Assembly (NCBI RefSeq): GCF_002272925.1
Contig: NZ_MLAR01000002.1
Coordinates: 124,001-188,000, forward strand
Reading direction: 5' to 3'
DNA: 64,000 bases
Source of the DNA: Helicobacter sp. 13S00401-1
GTDB lineage: Bacteria > Campylobacterota > Campylobacteria > Campylobacterales > Helicobacteraceae
In this document: piece after piece, positions 33,814 through 42,325 of the stretch
How positions within the stretch are numbered: position 1 is the stretch's first letter
Layout of the letters: each line of letters starts with the position of its first letter
Notes under the pieces: model-generated
The model's input: only the letters and a program-made list of their open reading frames with translations
Databases searched by the model: none
What the model was told of the DNA's origin: nothing
Program-made: the position numbers and the translations under genes

Positions 33814-35574
33814 GTGAATAAGTCTTCCAAGTCTCCCAATTTAAGGATTGTAATAGCTATAGCAGCAGCTCTTGTAGTTATCGTAATCTGGTCAAAGTAT
33901 TTCGCTCCAGATGAAACTAACACACATCATACAAGCACAAACACCACAAAAGATGCCAAGCTTGCTAGTGCAGAGACGAAAGAAAGTACAAGTATAAATA
34001 GCGCACCAGCCATAGCGAAACAAACTGATGCTTTAAAAAATAATACAAAATCTGTCCCTAACCTTGCTAAAGATAGTCCAGATTCCACTCTTCTTACTAT
34101 TAAGTCTAAAGAGTTTGATATGGATATAGATTCTTTAGGGCGCATTAAACAAGTTTACTTAAAAGACCCTAAATTCACCCACCCACCTCAAGAGCACTTT
34201 TTAGAGCACGTAAAAAGGCTAGTTGGCATAGTAAAAGGTGAGCAAAAACAGCTTGATAGACTACCTATTTTTGCAAATGACGCTTCACCTAAGCCTCTTG
34301 AAGTGAGATTTGCAAATGAAGACTTAAACGCGCTTGCTTTTAAAACTCCTTATAAACTAGAAACATCTAGTGAAGCCTTAAAAGAAAGAATCTTAAATCT
34401 TGGAAAAACCCCAGTTAGCATAGTACTAACCCAAACACTAGGTAAGTTAGAGATAACTAAAACCTTATTAATAAACCCAAATCTAACTTATACAGTTACT
34501 ATCCATACTAGTGAGCCTGTAAAATACTTACTAAGTAATGGTGCTAGGCCAACTGCAGATGGTGAAAACTACGCATTTAATGGAGTTTTATTAGAGAAAG
34601 CTAGTGGCTCTATAGAAAAGATAGAAGATGGGGATGCTAAAAAAGAAGGAGAGGCTTATCCAAACTCAACCTTTGTTGCTAGCGTAGATAGATACTACAC
34701 AACCTTGCTTTATAGTAAAAACAACCTAGATGTCATAGTTGGCCAACAAGCTACAGGTAAAAAATTACCTATGAGTTTTATAGATGTACAAAAACAAGAT
34801 GTCACATTTAGCGGCTACATAGGACCAAAATACTACTCTACACTACACTCCATAGATCCAAAACTTACTAATGTAATTGAATATGGAATGATAACTTTTT
34901 TTGCTAAGTATGTTTTCTGGCTTTTAAACTTTTTACATGGCTATGTAGGAAACTGGGGCTTTGCTATCATCTTAGTTACCCTTATTATTAGGATAATCCT
35001 CTTCCCACTTACCTATAAAGGTATGGTTGGTATGCAAAAGCTAAAAGAACTAGCTCCAAAGATGAAAGAGCTTCAAGCTAAGCATAAAGGGGAACCTCAA
35101 AAACTTCAAGCTGCCATGATGGAGCTTTATAAGAAAAATGGAGCCAATCCAGTAGGAGGATGTCTTCCTTTGGTTTTGCAGATTCCAGTATTTTTTGGTA
35201 TTTATAGAGTTTTATATAATGCAGTTGAGTTAAAAAGTGCTAGCTTTATCTTTTGGATACATGACTTAAGTGTTATGGACCCTTACTTTGTGCTTCCTAT
35301 CATCATGGGTCTTTCTATGTACTTACAACAAACCCTTTCGCCAACACCAGTTACTGACCCAACTCAGGCTAAGATTTTTAAACTCTTACCTGTTGTATTT
35401 ACTATATTTTTGATAACTTTCCCAGCAGGACTTGTGCTTTACTGGACTGTTAATAATATATTCTCAGCCTTACAACAACTTGCAATCAATAAAATCCTAG
35501 CTGCCAAAAAAGCTAAATTTGCTTTAAAACATGGAGAGAAAGAAGTTATAAAAGAAGAGAAAAAACATAAATAA
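33814..35574 (+). CDS. yidC: Membrane protein insertase YidC
   Basis: Inserts and folds inner-membrane proteins with or without SecYEG. The 586 residues comprise TM1 (about 11-28), a large periplasmic beta domain (about 80-330), and the conserved five-helix core (about 355-560). Core motifs include NWGFAIILVTLIIRIILFPLTYKGM with the essential Arg in the hydrophilic groove, the cytoplasmic hairpin MKELQAKHKGEPQKLQ, and GGCLPLVLQIPVFFGIYRVL. The start is GTG behind AAAGGTG. The C-terminal end is basic (EKEVIKEEKKHK). jag and mnmE follow closely. Confidence 0.97.
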   Translation: MNKSSKSPNLRIVIAIAAALVVIVIWSKYFAPDETNTHHTSTNTTKDAKLASAETKESTSINSAPAIAKQTDALKNNTKSVPNLAKDSPDSTLLTIKSKEFDMDIDSLGRIKQVYLKDPKFTHPPQEHFLEHVKRLVGIVKGEQKQLDRLPIFANDASPKPLEVRFANEDLNALAFKTPYKLETSSEALKERILNLGKTPVSIVLTQTLGKLEITKTLLINPNLTYTVTIHTSEPVKYLLSNGARPTADGENYAFNGVLLEKASGSIEKIEDGDAKKEGEAYPNSTFVASVDRYYTTLLYSKNNLDVIVGQQATGKKLPMSFIDVQKQDVTFSGYIGPKYYSTLHSIDPKLTNVIEYGMITFFAKYVFWLLNFLHGYVGNWGFAIILVTLIIRIILFPLTYKGMVGMQKLKELAPKMKELQAKHKGEPQKLQAAMMELYKKNGANPVGGCLPLVLQIPVFFGIYRVLYNAVELKSASFIFWIHDLSVMDPYFVLPIIMGLSMYLQQTLSPTPVTDPTQAKIFKLLPVVFTIFLITFPAGLVLYWTVNNIFSALQQLAINKILAAKKAKFALKHGEKEVIKEEKKHK

Positions 35575-35604
35575 AATTATAAATATAAAAAAAGTTAGAT
35601 TTAA

Positions 35605-36828
35605 ATGACAAAAATACAAGCACTCACCATAGAAGAAGCACTCACTAAAGCTAGTCTTATGCTTAAGTGCTCAGTTACTTCTATAGAATATGAAGTTATA
35701 CAGTATCCAAGAAAGGGATTCTTAGGGTTTTGCAAGAAAGATGCCATATTAGTAGCGCAAAAAAAGCAAGACTTAAACACTGAAGAGTATAAAAACTTAA
35801 AAGATCAAAGTAGGGATTTTAAGGATGCTCTAGGTAGCCAAGAAGCTATGATGTGCGTAAATTTTAACTCAGACTTAAAAGATCTCAAAAAAATTAATAA
35901 TGCTGAAAAAACTGGCTTAGAAACTCATATCAAAAATATGGCAAAGCCAACTCAAGGTTTAACAGAAAAGGCTGAGTTTCTTAAGCATATAAAACAAGAT
36001 AAAGAATTGCAAAACCTAGAATCTAAACTTAACGCATCTAATACACCAAAATCTAACGTTAATACTACTCCCTTACACACTCAAGAAAAGGTTTTCCAAG
36101 ATAAAAATTATAAAGAAGAAAATTATAAAGATAAAGTTCGGCAGGATTTAACACTTACTAACACAAAGCAAGAAGCTACCCTACCTAGCAATACAAAAGA
36201 AGAAAATGCCGCCTTTAACAGCATTAAACAAGATGGGTACCACAAAAAAGGCTATGAAACCACTCATAAAGATTCTAGATCTGATATACATAAATACCAA
36301 AATCTAGACCTAAAAGAGCGCATAAATAAAGACACAAAAGCTAAAGAAACCAGCCATAAAGTGCAAAAAGATATAGATGAACTTTGTGCTACTGTGCAAG
36401 CAGAATTAAAAGACTTACTATCTTATATGCCTTTAGAGCTAGACACTATAGAAGTTAGTGTTTATAATGATAAGACCTTATTTATCTTTTTAGACGGCAA
36501 AGATTCTGCATTAATTATAGGTGAAAAGGGTTATAGATATAAAGCACTTTCTTACCTTTTATCAAACTGGATTCAACCAGTTTATGGTTTTAATATAAAG
36601 CTTGAAGTATCTCAATTTTTAAAAAATCAAGAAGCCATGATAGATGCCTATATAAAACCTATCATAGAAGAAGCCCTAAGCAAAGGTAGCTCTAGCACCA
36701 AAGAGCTAGATGGAGTCTTAGCCCATATAGCTCTTAAAAAACTAAGGGCTGCCCTTCCTAATAAATATGTCTCCTTTAGAACAAGCACAGGCGATAAGAA
36801 ATATATAATCATTAATGACTTTAAATGA
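35605..36828 (+). CDS. jag: Jag / KhpB-type RNA-binding protein
   Basis: A 407-residue protein next to yidC, as in most bacteria. Residues 1-50 form the Jag-N domain (ALTIEEALTKASLMLKCS...YEVIQYPRKGFLGFCKKDA). Residues 55-265 are a Lys/Asn/Gln/Thr-rich, low-complexity linker. A KH domain with the GEKGYRYKALSYLLSNW segment is near 305-345, and an R3H domain ends the protein (LAHIALKKLRAALPNKYVSFRTSTGDKKYI). Such proteins bind many transcripts and affect envelope and division genes; the target here is unknown. The stop overlaps the mnmE start. Confidence 0.93.
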   Translation: MTKIQALTIEEALTKASLMLKCSVTSIEYEVIQYPRKGFLGFCKKDAILVAQKKQDLNTEEYKNLKDQSRDFKDALGSQEAMMCVNFNSDLKDLKKINNAEKTGLETHIKNMAKPTQGLTEKAEFLKHIKQDKELQNLESKLNASNTPKSNVNTTPLHTQEKVFQDKNYKEENYKDKVRQDLTLTNTKQEATLPSNTKEENAAFNSIKQDGYHKKGYETTHKDSRSDIHKYQNLDLKERINKDTKAKETSHKVQKDIDELCATVQAELKDLLSYMPLELDTIEVSVYNDKTLFIFLDGKDSALIIGEKGYRYKALSYLLSNWIQPVYGFNIKLEVSQFLKNQEAMIDAYIKPIIEEALSKGSSSTKELDGVLAHIALKKLRAALPNKYVSFRTSTGDKKYIIINDFK

Positions 36829-38192
36829 AAGACCTAACACAAACTAACACTGATACTATAGTAGCCTTGGCCACTAAGGAACAAAGCACTATAAATATAG
36901 TAAGGCTTAGTGGGCCTAAAGCCAAAGAACTAGCTTTTAGACTTACTGGCAAAGACTTACTTCCACGTGTTGCTACTTTATGTAAGATAAAAGATGAAGA
37001 AAATAGACTACTTGATAAGTGCATATGCATCTACTATAAAGCCCCTTTTAGTTTTAATGGAGAAGATATAGTTGAGTTTCAATGCCATGGTGGCTTTGTA
37101 GTTGCAAATGAGATCTTAAACCTACTTTTAAGGCTAGATGCAAGGCTAGCTGAAGCTGGCGAGTTTAGCAAAAGGGCTTTTTTAAATGGCAAGTTAGATC
37201 TAGTCCAACTTGAAAGCATGGCAGCACTAATCCAAGCTAAAAGTAAAAAAGCTGCCCTCTTGCTAGCACAAAACCTTGAAGGCAAACTAAGTAACTACAT
37301 ACATGATATTAGGGCTAATATGATAACTATCCTAGCCCAAATTGAAGTCATGATAGACTACTCAGAAGAAGATCTAGATACTAGATTAATAGAAAGTATA
37401 AAAAGCTATCTAAATAAACTAATTTTGGAGTTTTCTAACATCATAGAAAACTCCAAACTTGCTATAACTTCACTTGAAGGCCTAAACCTAGCCATAATTG
37501 GCAAGCCTAATGTCGGTAAAAGCTCCTTACTAAACGCCTTACTTCTAGAAGATAGGGCCATAGTTAGTGATACAAAAGGTACCACAAGAGATGTTATAAG
37601 TGAGTATATAAATATAGATGGCAACCTTTTAAAAGTCTCTGATACTGCTGGCATCCATAAAAGTAAAGATGATATAGAAGAGCTAGGCATAAAAAAAAGC
37701 CTAGAAGCAGCAAAGAAAAGTAACATAGTGCTTTGTGTGTTTGATAGCTCACAAGACTTAGAAAAAGATGACTTAGAGATACTAAGATTTGCTAGCACAC
37801 TAGATTCTAAAGTCATAGCAGTGTTAAATAAAAATGATCTAGAATCTAAAACCAACTTAGAATCTAAGCTTCAAAATAACTACAAGCTTAAGACTATAAG
37901 TATAAGTTCTAAAAATCTAAGCTCTATCATAAGGCTAAAAAACTTATTAAAAGATATCTTAGATACTGTAAGCTATGAAGGAGTTATGCTTAGTTCAAAA
38001 GAACAAAGCTTGAAGTTAGAATCCTCACTAAAAAGTCTAAAAGCCGCCCTTCCTTTTTTAACTGAAGGAACCTTAGAGTTAGCAAGTCTTGAGATAGGAG
38101 CTGCTTTAAAAGGACTAGCTTCCATAACTCATGAGTTTGATACTGAAGAGATGTTAGATTCCATGTTTTCTCAATTTTGTGTTGGGAAGTAG
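36825..38192 (+). CDS. mnmE: tRNA modification GTPase MnmE
   Basis: With MnmG installs the carboxymethylaminomethyl group at U34 of tRNAs. The 455 residues have the N-terminal tetrahydrofolate-binding domain (1-115) with DTIVALAT..STINIVRLSG, the helical domain, and the inserted G domain (about 215-370) with P-loop GKPNVGKSSLLNALL, the G2 Thr (TKGTTRDV), DTAG and NKND. The C-terminal signature is a redox Cys in the FCVGK end. It overlaps jag by four bases. Confidence 0.97.
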   Translation: MKDLTQTNTDTIVALATKEQSTINIVRLSGPKAKELAFRLTGKDLLPRVATLCKIKDEENRLLDKCICIYYKAPFSFNGEDIVEFQCHGGFVVANEILNLLLRLDARLAEAGEFSKRAFLNGKLDLVQLESMAALIQAKSKKAALLLAQNLEGKLSNYIHDIRANMITILAQIEVMIDYSEEDLDTRLIESIKSYLNKLILEFSNIIENSKLAITSLEGLNLAIIGKPNVGKSSLLNALLLEDRAIVSDTKGTTRDVISEYINIDGNLLKVSDTAGIHKSKDDIEELGIKKSLEAAKKSNIVLCVFDSSQDLEKDDLEILRFASTLDSKVIAVLNKNDLESKTNLESKLQNNYKLKTISISSKNLSSIIRLKNLLKDILDTVSYEGVMLSSKEQSLKLESSLKSLKAALPFLTEGTLELASLEIGAALKGLASITHEFDTEEMLDSMFSQFCVGK

Positions 38193-38230
38193 TCAAAGAT
38201 AGCCCTAAAAAGTAAAAGGAGTTTTGTATT

Positions 38231-38560
38231 TTGATAAAATCTATACTTTACTTTTTGCTAGCTTGTATTTTTGAAGTAGGTGGAGGCTATCTAGTTTGGA
38301 TATGGCTAAAAAATGATAGGCCATTATGGATAGGTATACTTGGCATGGTTATGCTAGCAGTTTATGGAGTAGTTGCCACACTTCAAACTAGCACTTTTGG
38401 GCGTGTTTTTGCCGGATATGGCGGGATATTTATAGTATTTTCTATAGTTTGGGCTATGGTTTTTGACAAATTTAAACCAGATAGATTTGATATAGTAGGT
38501 GCAGTGCTTATATTACTTGGTGTGTTTATTATGCTCTATGGAAGAAATTTTATTAAATAA
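38231..38560 (+). CDS. YnfA/UPF0060 family membrane protein
   Basis: A 109-residue four-helix membrane protein of the UPF0060 (YnfA) family, distantly related to small multidrug exporters. Visible motifs are FEVGGGYLVWIWLK near 15-28, VYGVVATLQT near 45-54, and GRVFAGYGGIFIVFSIVWAMVFDKFKPDRFDIVGA near 58-92. The start is TTG, nine bases after AAAAGGAG. It may export cationic compounds, but its substrate is unknown. It follows mnmE by 38 bases. Confidence 0.9.
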   Translation: MIKSILYFLLACIFEVGGGYLVWIWLKNDRPLWIGILGMVMLAVYGVVATLQTSTFGRVFAGYGGIFIVFSIVWAMVFDKFKPDRFDIVGAVLILLGVFIMLYGRNFIK

Positions 38561-38634
38561 TTTGATTAGTATTTGCTACTTCTTTTTCAAAACTGGTTAA
38601 AATTGAGAACATTTTTTTAAAAAAGGAAGATTCA

Positions 38635-38934
38635 ATGTTAAAAATATTATTCGTAGGTTTAGGTTTGGCGGGTTTAGTGTTTGCTAGTGATGCAGCTGGT
38701 ATAGTTTCTGGTAAATGTGCAGCATGCCATGGTTTAAAAATGGAAAAACATGCTATGGGCAAAAGTGATATCGTTAATCAAATGACTAGTGCTAAAATTA
38801 AAGCTGACCTAGAAGGTTATAGAGCTGGTACTTTAAACCAAAAAGGTATGGGAACTATTATGCACGGTGCAGCTAGTAACCTAAGTGATGCTGATATCGC
38901 AGCTCTTGCTAACTATATCCCAACTTTAAAATAA
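38635..38934 (+). CDS. Periplasmic cytochrome c553
   Basis: A 99-residue single-haem cytochrome. A signal peptide covers about 1-18; the haem motif CAACH is near residues 28-32 (GKCAACHGL), and the axial Met is in GMGTIMHGAAS near 74-84. It is like the H. pylori c553 that delivers electrons from the bc1 complex to the cbb3 oxidase. The -10 region is AT-rich, and AAGGAAG precedes the ATG. It stands alone between ynfA and rplY. Confidence 0.93.
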   Translation: MLKILFVGLGLAGLVFASDAAGIVSGKCAACHGLKMEKHAMGKSDIVNQMTSAKIKADLEGYRAGTLNQKGMGTIMHGAASNLSDADIAALANYIPTLK

Positions 38935-38990
38935 CTTAAAGCTTATTATAGGTAGAATCCAGGTTTTAGTTTAATCAAAGAAAGGTACAT

Positions 38991-39527
38991 ATGTTAGAAG
39001 GTAAAATTAGAGAGAGTATTTCAAAGGCTAACGCAAAAGCCTTAAGGAAAGATGGGAATCTAATCGCTAATATTTATGGCAAGGGGATAGAAAACATCCA
39101 CTGCTATTTTAAAGAAAACGATTTTATAAAGTTTATGCGTTCAAAAAACAGTATCAAATTCCCTGTTAAGGTGGATGGTAAAGAACTGCTTGTAGTTGCA
39201 AAAAGCTATAACATACATCCAGTTAGAGGCTCTATATTACACGTAGACTTAATGGTAGCACAAGATGGCGTTGTAGCAAACTTCAGCGTACCTGTAAAAA
39301 CTGTAGGTACGCCTATAGGTTTGAAAAACAAAGGTATTTTGCTTGTATCTCATAAAAGAGTACCGGTGAAATGCGATGCTAAACACCTACCTGATAGCTA
39401 CACTATAGATGTATCTAAGTTAGATGTTGGTCACAGCGTACTAGTTAGAGACCTAAATAAGCATGATAATGTAGAAATAAAACTAGGTTCTTCAGTAGCA
39501 ATAGTCGGTGTGATAAAAGCTAAGTAA
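38991..39527 (+). CDS. rplY: 50S ribosomal protein L25 (CTC form)
   Basis: Binds 5S rRNA. The 178 residues have the two-domain CTC form: an N-terminal L25 domain (about 1-92: ANAKALRKDGNLIANIYGKGIEN) and a C-terminal TL5-like domain (about 93-178: VKTVGTPIGLKNKGILLVSHKRV). This is the normal form for Campylobacterota. pth follows three bases downstream, a conserved pairing. Confidence 0.96.
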   Translation: MLEGKIRESISKANAKALRKDGNLIANIYGKGIENIHCYFKENDFIKFMRSKNSIKFPVKVDGKELLVVAKSYNIHPVRGSILHVDLMVAQDGVVANFSVPVKTVGTPIGLKNKGILLVSHKRVPVKCDAKHLPDSYTIDVSKLDVGHSVLVRDLNKHDNVEIKLGSSVAIVGVIKAK

Positions 39528-39530
39528 TGA

Positions 39531-40289
39531 ATGAATGTATTAGTTGCTGGTCTAGGAAATGTTGGATCAAAATACGAACTAACTAGACACAACATAGGCT
39601 TTATAATACTAGATGCCCTAGCTAGCAAGCTAGGGACTAGTTTCTCTCTTGATAAAAAGGCAAACGCCCTAGTGGCCTCTCACAAACTTTTAGAATCTAA
39701 TAGCTCCCAAACTTACAACCTAATCTTAGTAAAACCTCAAACTTTTATGAACCTAAGTGGCACAGCCATAGCCCCCCTTTATAACTACTATAAATGTGAA
39801 AGATTAGTAGTTATCCATGATGAGCTAGACTTACCCTTTGGAAGTTTAAACTACAAAGAAACAAGTAGCACAGCCGGGCATAATGGGCTAAAAAGCATCA
39901 ACCAGCATCTTTCCCTACCCTACTCTAAACTGCGTTTTGGTATAGGATTTAACATACTTTTATATCCTGAATTACTAACAAAGCTTATAAGTTCTAACAT
40001 AGATGCTTATAAGATAACTCAAGACTATATAGATTCTTATAAGGAAAAACTTAGTAATAATACTAAGGGCATAATGAGTGGTAGCGAGTTTAAAAACATA
40101 GCCCTAGCAGCCCTAAAAAGTGCTAATAAAACTAATCATGAAGAAGTCTCAAACTATGTCTTAAATAACTTTAGCAAAACTGAACTTTTGCTTTTAAAAG
40201 ATATGCTTCCTTTTATATTACAAGCCTTGTTTTCTTTAATAACTTCTCCATCAAGCACACAAAACAAATATGGCATTAATCTCAAATGA
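39531..40289 (+). CDS. pth: Peptidyl-tRNA hydrolase with an internal insertion
   Basis: Releases tRNA from prematurely dropped peptidyl-tRNA. The catalytic His20 is in LTRHNIGF, and the Asn/Asp set is in KPQTFMNLSG and VIHDELDLPFG with Asp near residue 97. TAGHNGLKSI is near 114-123. At 252 residues it is about 60 longer than usual: where most enzymes read GIGRP, this one has GIGFN followed by an extra helical stretch (about 141-203), after which EEVSNYVLNNFS resumes the fold. No frameshift is needed to explain it. It is coupled to rplY and overlaps the lptF/G-like gene. Confidence 0.92.
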   Translation: MNVLVAGLGNVGSKYELTRHNIGFIILDALASKLGTSFSLDKKANALVASHKLLESNSSQTYNLILVKPQTFMNLSGTAIAPLYNYYKCERLVVIHDELDLPFGSLNYKETSSTAGHNGLKSINQHLSLPYSKLRFGIGFNILLYPELLTKLISSNIDAYKITQDYIDSYKEKLSNNTKGIMSGSEFKNIALAALKSANKTNHEEVSNYVLNNFSKTELLLLKDMLPFILQALFSLITSPSSTQNKYGINLK

Positions 40290-41350
40290 TGCTTTTTAAC
40301 TTTATCTCTTATAGATATATAAAGATACTTATCACCATTTTCCTAGCCCTAGAACTTTTCTTTGTAAGTATAGATAGTTTGCAGTACTTTGAACATATGC
40401 CAGATTCTGTAAATCTCATCATACTTTTTTACTCCTATGAAGCCCTTTATGCACTAAACTACGTTTTACCTATAAGCCTACTTTTAGCAGTGGTAGTCTT
40501 TTATATAAGCCTAATTAAAACCAACCAGTACGCAGCACTCTTAGCACTAGGCTACTCTAAAAAAATCATCCTTGCCCCAGTGCTTACTATAAACATAATC
40601 ATACTGGTACTTTTTATCATTCTTAACATTACTCCTTTTGTTTATGCTCAAGAAAAGGTAGAAAACATAGTCTATCAAGGCTCAAACATGAACACGGCTA
40701 ATAACTTATTTGTAAAATATAAAGATAGCTATATCTTTTTTGGCAAGATTTATCCTCTACTTCAAACCGCACAAAATATCAAAGTGTTTAAAGTAGATAA
40801 CAAAAAGTTAGTGAGTGTTAGTTCTTCAAAAGAAGCAGTTTTTAAAAATAATGAGTGGATTTTAAAAAATGTATCAGTTATGGATATGCCTAAAGATTAT
40901 GAGATAGGCCATCCAGGTATCACTATAAAAACTTATGATAACGTGCATTTATTGCATGGGTTTAGACCAAAAGTACTAGATACTATCTACCAAAACAAGC
41001 CTTCAGTCTCTATCTATGATGCTCTAACTTCTATGAAGATTTTATACAAAGCCCATGCTGAGTTTGGAAGAGTTAGGGGTATATTTTACACACTTACTAT
41101 CATTCAGTTCTTTGTCATCTTTACTAGCATCATAGTAGTTTACTATAGTCCAGTGCTTGCAAGATATGGCAACCTAGCATTAAATGGCATCATATTTAGC
41201 GTTTTTTGCTTGATAATGTGGGGGGTTTTTTTCTCTCTAGGCAAACTAAGCGCAAACAATCTTTTTATACCAGAGTTTGGACTGCTGATACCTTTTGTAA
41301 TATTAGCTGCTGTTGGCTCATACTGCTTTAGCAAACTTAATCATATTTGA
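40286..41350 (+). CDS. LPS export permease, LptF/LptG family
   Basis: A 354-residue permease of the YjgP/YjgQ family. With LptB it extracts LPS from the inner membrane and passes it to the periplasmic bridge. Three helices are at about 8-110, then a periplasmic beta-jellyroll domain (about 130-260) and three more helices at about 265-350. The conserved LPISLLLAVVVFY and ALLALGYSKK (coupling-helix region) are present. Helicobacter encodes two such genes; which one this is (LptF or LptG) is not decided. It overlaps pth by four bases. Confidence 0.88.
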   Translation: MMLFNFISYRYIKILITIFLALELFFVSIDSLQYFEHMPDSVNLIILFYSYEALYALNYVLPISLLLAVVVFYISLIKTNQYAALLALGYSKKIILAPVLTINIIILVLFIILNITPFVYAQEKVENIVYQGSNMNTANNLFVKYKDSYIFFGKIYPLLQTAQNIKVFKVDNKKLVSVSSSKEAVFKNNEWILKNVSVMDMPKDYEIGHPGITIKTYDNVHLLHGFRPKVLDTIYQNKPSVSIYDALTSMKILYKAHAEFGRVRGIFYTLTIIQFFVIFTSIIVVYYSPVLARYGNLALNGIIFSVFCLIMWGVFFSLGKLSANNLFIPEFGLLIPFVILAAVGSYCFSKLNHI

Positions 41351-41351
41351 T

Positions 41352-41371
41352 TAATTAAATTTAATTATAAT
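41352..41371 (+). promoter_or_regulatory. Palindrome over the yceI -10 region
   Basis: A perfect 16-bp palindrome, TAATTAAATTTAATTA (41352-41367), runs into a TATAAT at 41366-41371, 48 bases before the ATG. It could be an operator for a metal-responsive regulator of the Fur/NikR type, but AT-rich palindromes arise easily by chance. Confidence 0.4.
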
Positions 41372-41419
41372 CAATGTGAATTTAGCATTAGCTAGATCAT
41401 TAAAACAAAAGGATTTTTC

Positions 41420-42124
41420 ATGAGAAAAACAATAGTAAGTTTAGTAGTAGCATCAGCTCTAGGTTTTGGTTTAGCTCAAGCTGCTCCACTTGTGATAGAC
41501 AACTCACACTCAAGAGTTGGATTCCAAGTAACCCACCTTATGCTTTCAAGCGTTGATGGTACATTTGATACTTTCACTGGTAACGTAGATGTAGAAAAAG
41601 GTGAGTTAAAAGCACTTAGTGGTGACTTAAAAATCTCTTCAGTAAACACTCAAAATCAAAAAAGAGATGATCACTTAAAAGCAGCAGACTTCTTTGACGC
41701 AGCTAAATTCCCTGATGCAACTTTAAAAGCTATAAGCATAAAAGAAGACAAACATGCTGAAGCTAAGATGAAAAAACATCACATGCATGCTGAATCTGAA
41801 ATGAAAAAAATGGATATGAAAGAAGGTATGAGTAAAAAAGACATGGCTGATGATAAAAAGTCAATGGACATGATGATGAAAGTTCCTACTAAAATATATA
41901 CTATCGAAGCTGATCTAACTATCAAAGGTGTTACAAAGAAAGTTAAACTATTTGGTGTGTTAAGAGGACCAGTTCAAGATATGAAGAAAAATGAAGTTTA
42001 TTCTCTAATGCTACGTGGAAAAGTTAACAGAAAAGACTTCGGTGTTGGCAATGGTTTTGCTAACAGCATGGTAAGTGATGATGTAAGAATCAACATTACC
42101 CTAGAAGGTACCCCTGGCAAATAA
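41420..42124 (+). CDS. YceI-family periplasmic protein with Met/His-rich insertion
   Basis: A 234-residue secreted protein. A signal peptide of about 21 residues ends AQA. The YceI lipocalin-like barrel is visible (LVIDNSHSRVGFQVTHLMLSSVDGTF; SVNTQNQKRDDHLKAADFFDAAKFP; TIEADLTIKGVTKKVKLFG), a fold that in other bacteria binds isoprenoid chains. Between residues 109 and 154 lies an extra segment rich in Met, His, Lys and Asp (KKHHMHAESEMKK, then many Met in MKEGMSKKDMADD and a four-Met cluster). H. pylori HP1286 belongs to the same family but, as I remember, lacks this segment. Metal binding by the segment is inference. Confidence 0.88.
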   Translation: MRKTIVSLVVASALGFGLAQAAPLVIDNSHSRVGFQVTHLMLSSVDGTFDTFTGNVDVEKGELKALSGDLKISSVNTQNQKRDDHLKAADFFDAAKFPDATLKAISIKEDKHAEAKMKKHHMHAESEMKKMDMKEGMSKKDMADDKKSMDMMMKVPTKIYTIEADLTIKGVTKKVKLFGVLRGPVQDMKKNEVYSLMLRGKVNRKDFGVGNGFANSMVSDDVRINITLEGTPGK

Positions 42125-42145
42125 CTCTTAAGCTTACTAACTTTT

Positions 42146-42195
42146 CTCTCCTTTTACCTTTTAGTTAAAGGAGAGGCTCCTATCTTTAAGATGGG
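42146..42195 (+). terminator. Two adjacent hairpins after yceI
   Basis: CTCTCCTTT (42146-42154) pairs with AAAGGAGAG (42167-42175) around a 12-base loop. Immediately after, CTCCTATCTT and AAGATGGGAG form a second 10-bp stem with one G-T pair. A clean T run is lacking, but a transcription stop between yceI and the convergent glycosyltransferase is likely. Confidence 0.5.
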
Positions 42196-42325
42196 AGACC
42201 CTCCTTCTCTCCCCACTGAACTTTAAAACTTATCTTACAAAGGATTCTATCTCTATTAACCTACTCCTAGCAAGTCTAGATTTAGTTATCGCACGCTTTC
42301 TTACTTTAGCCAAGCTACTTGCTTA

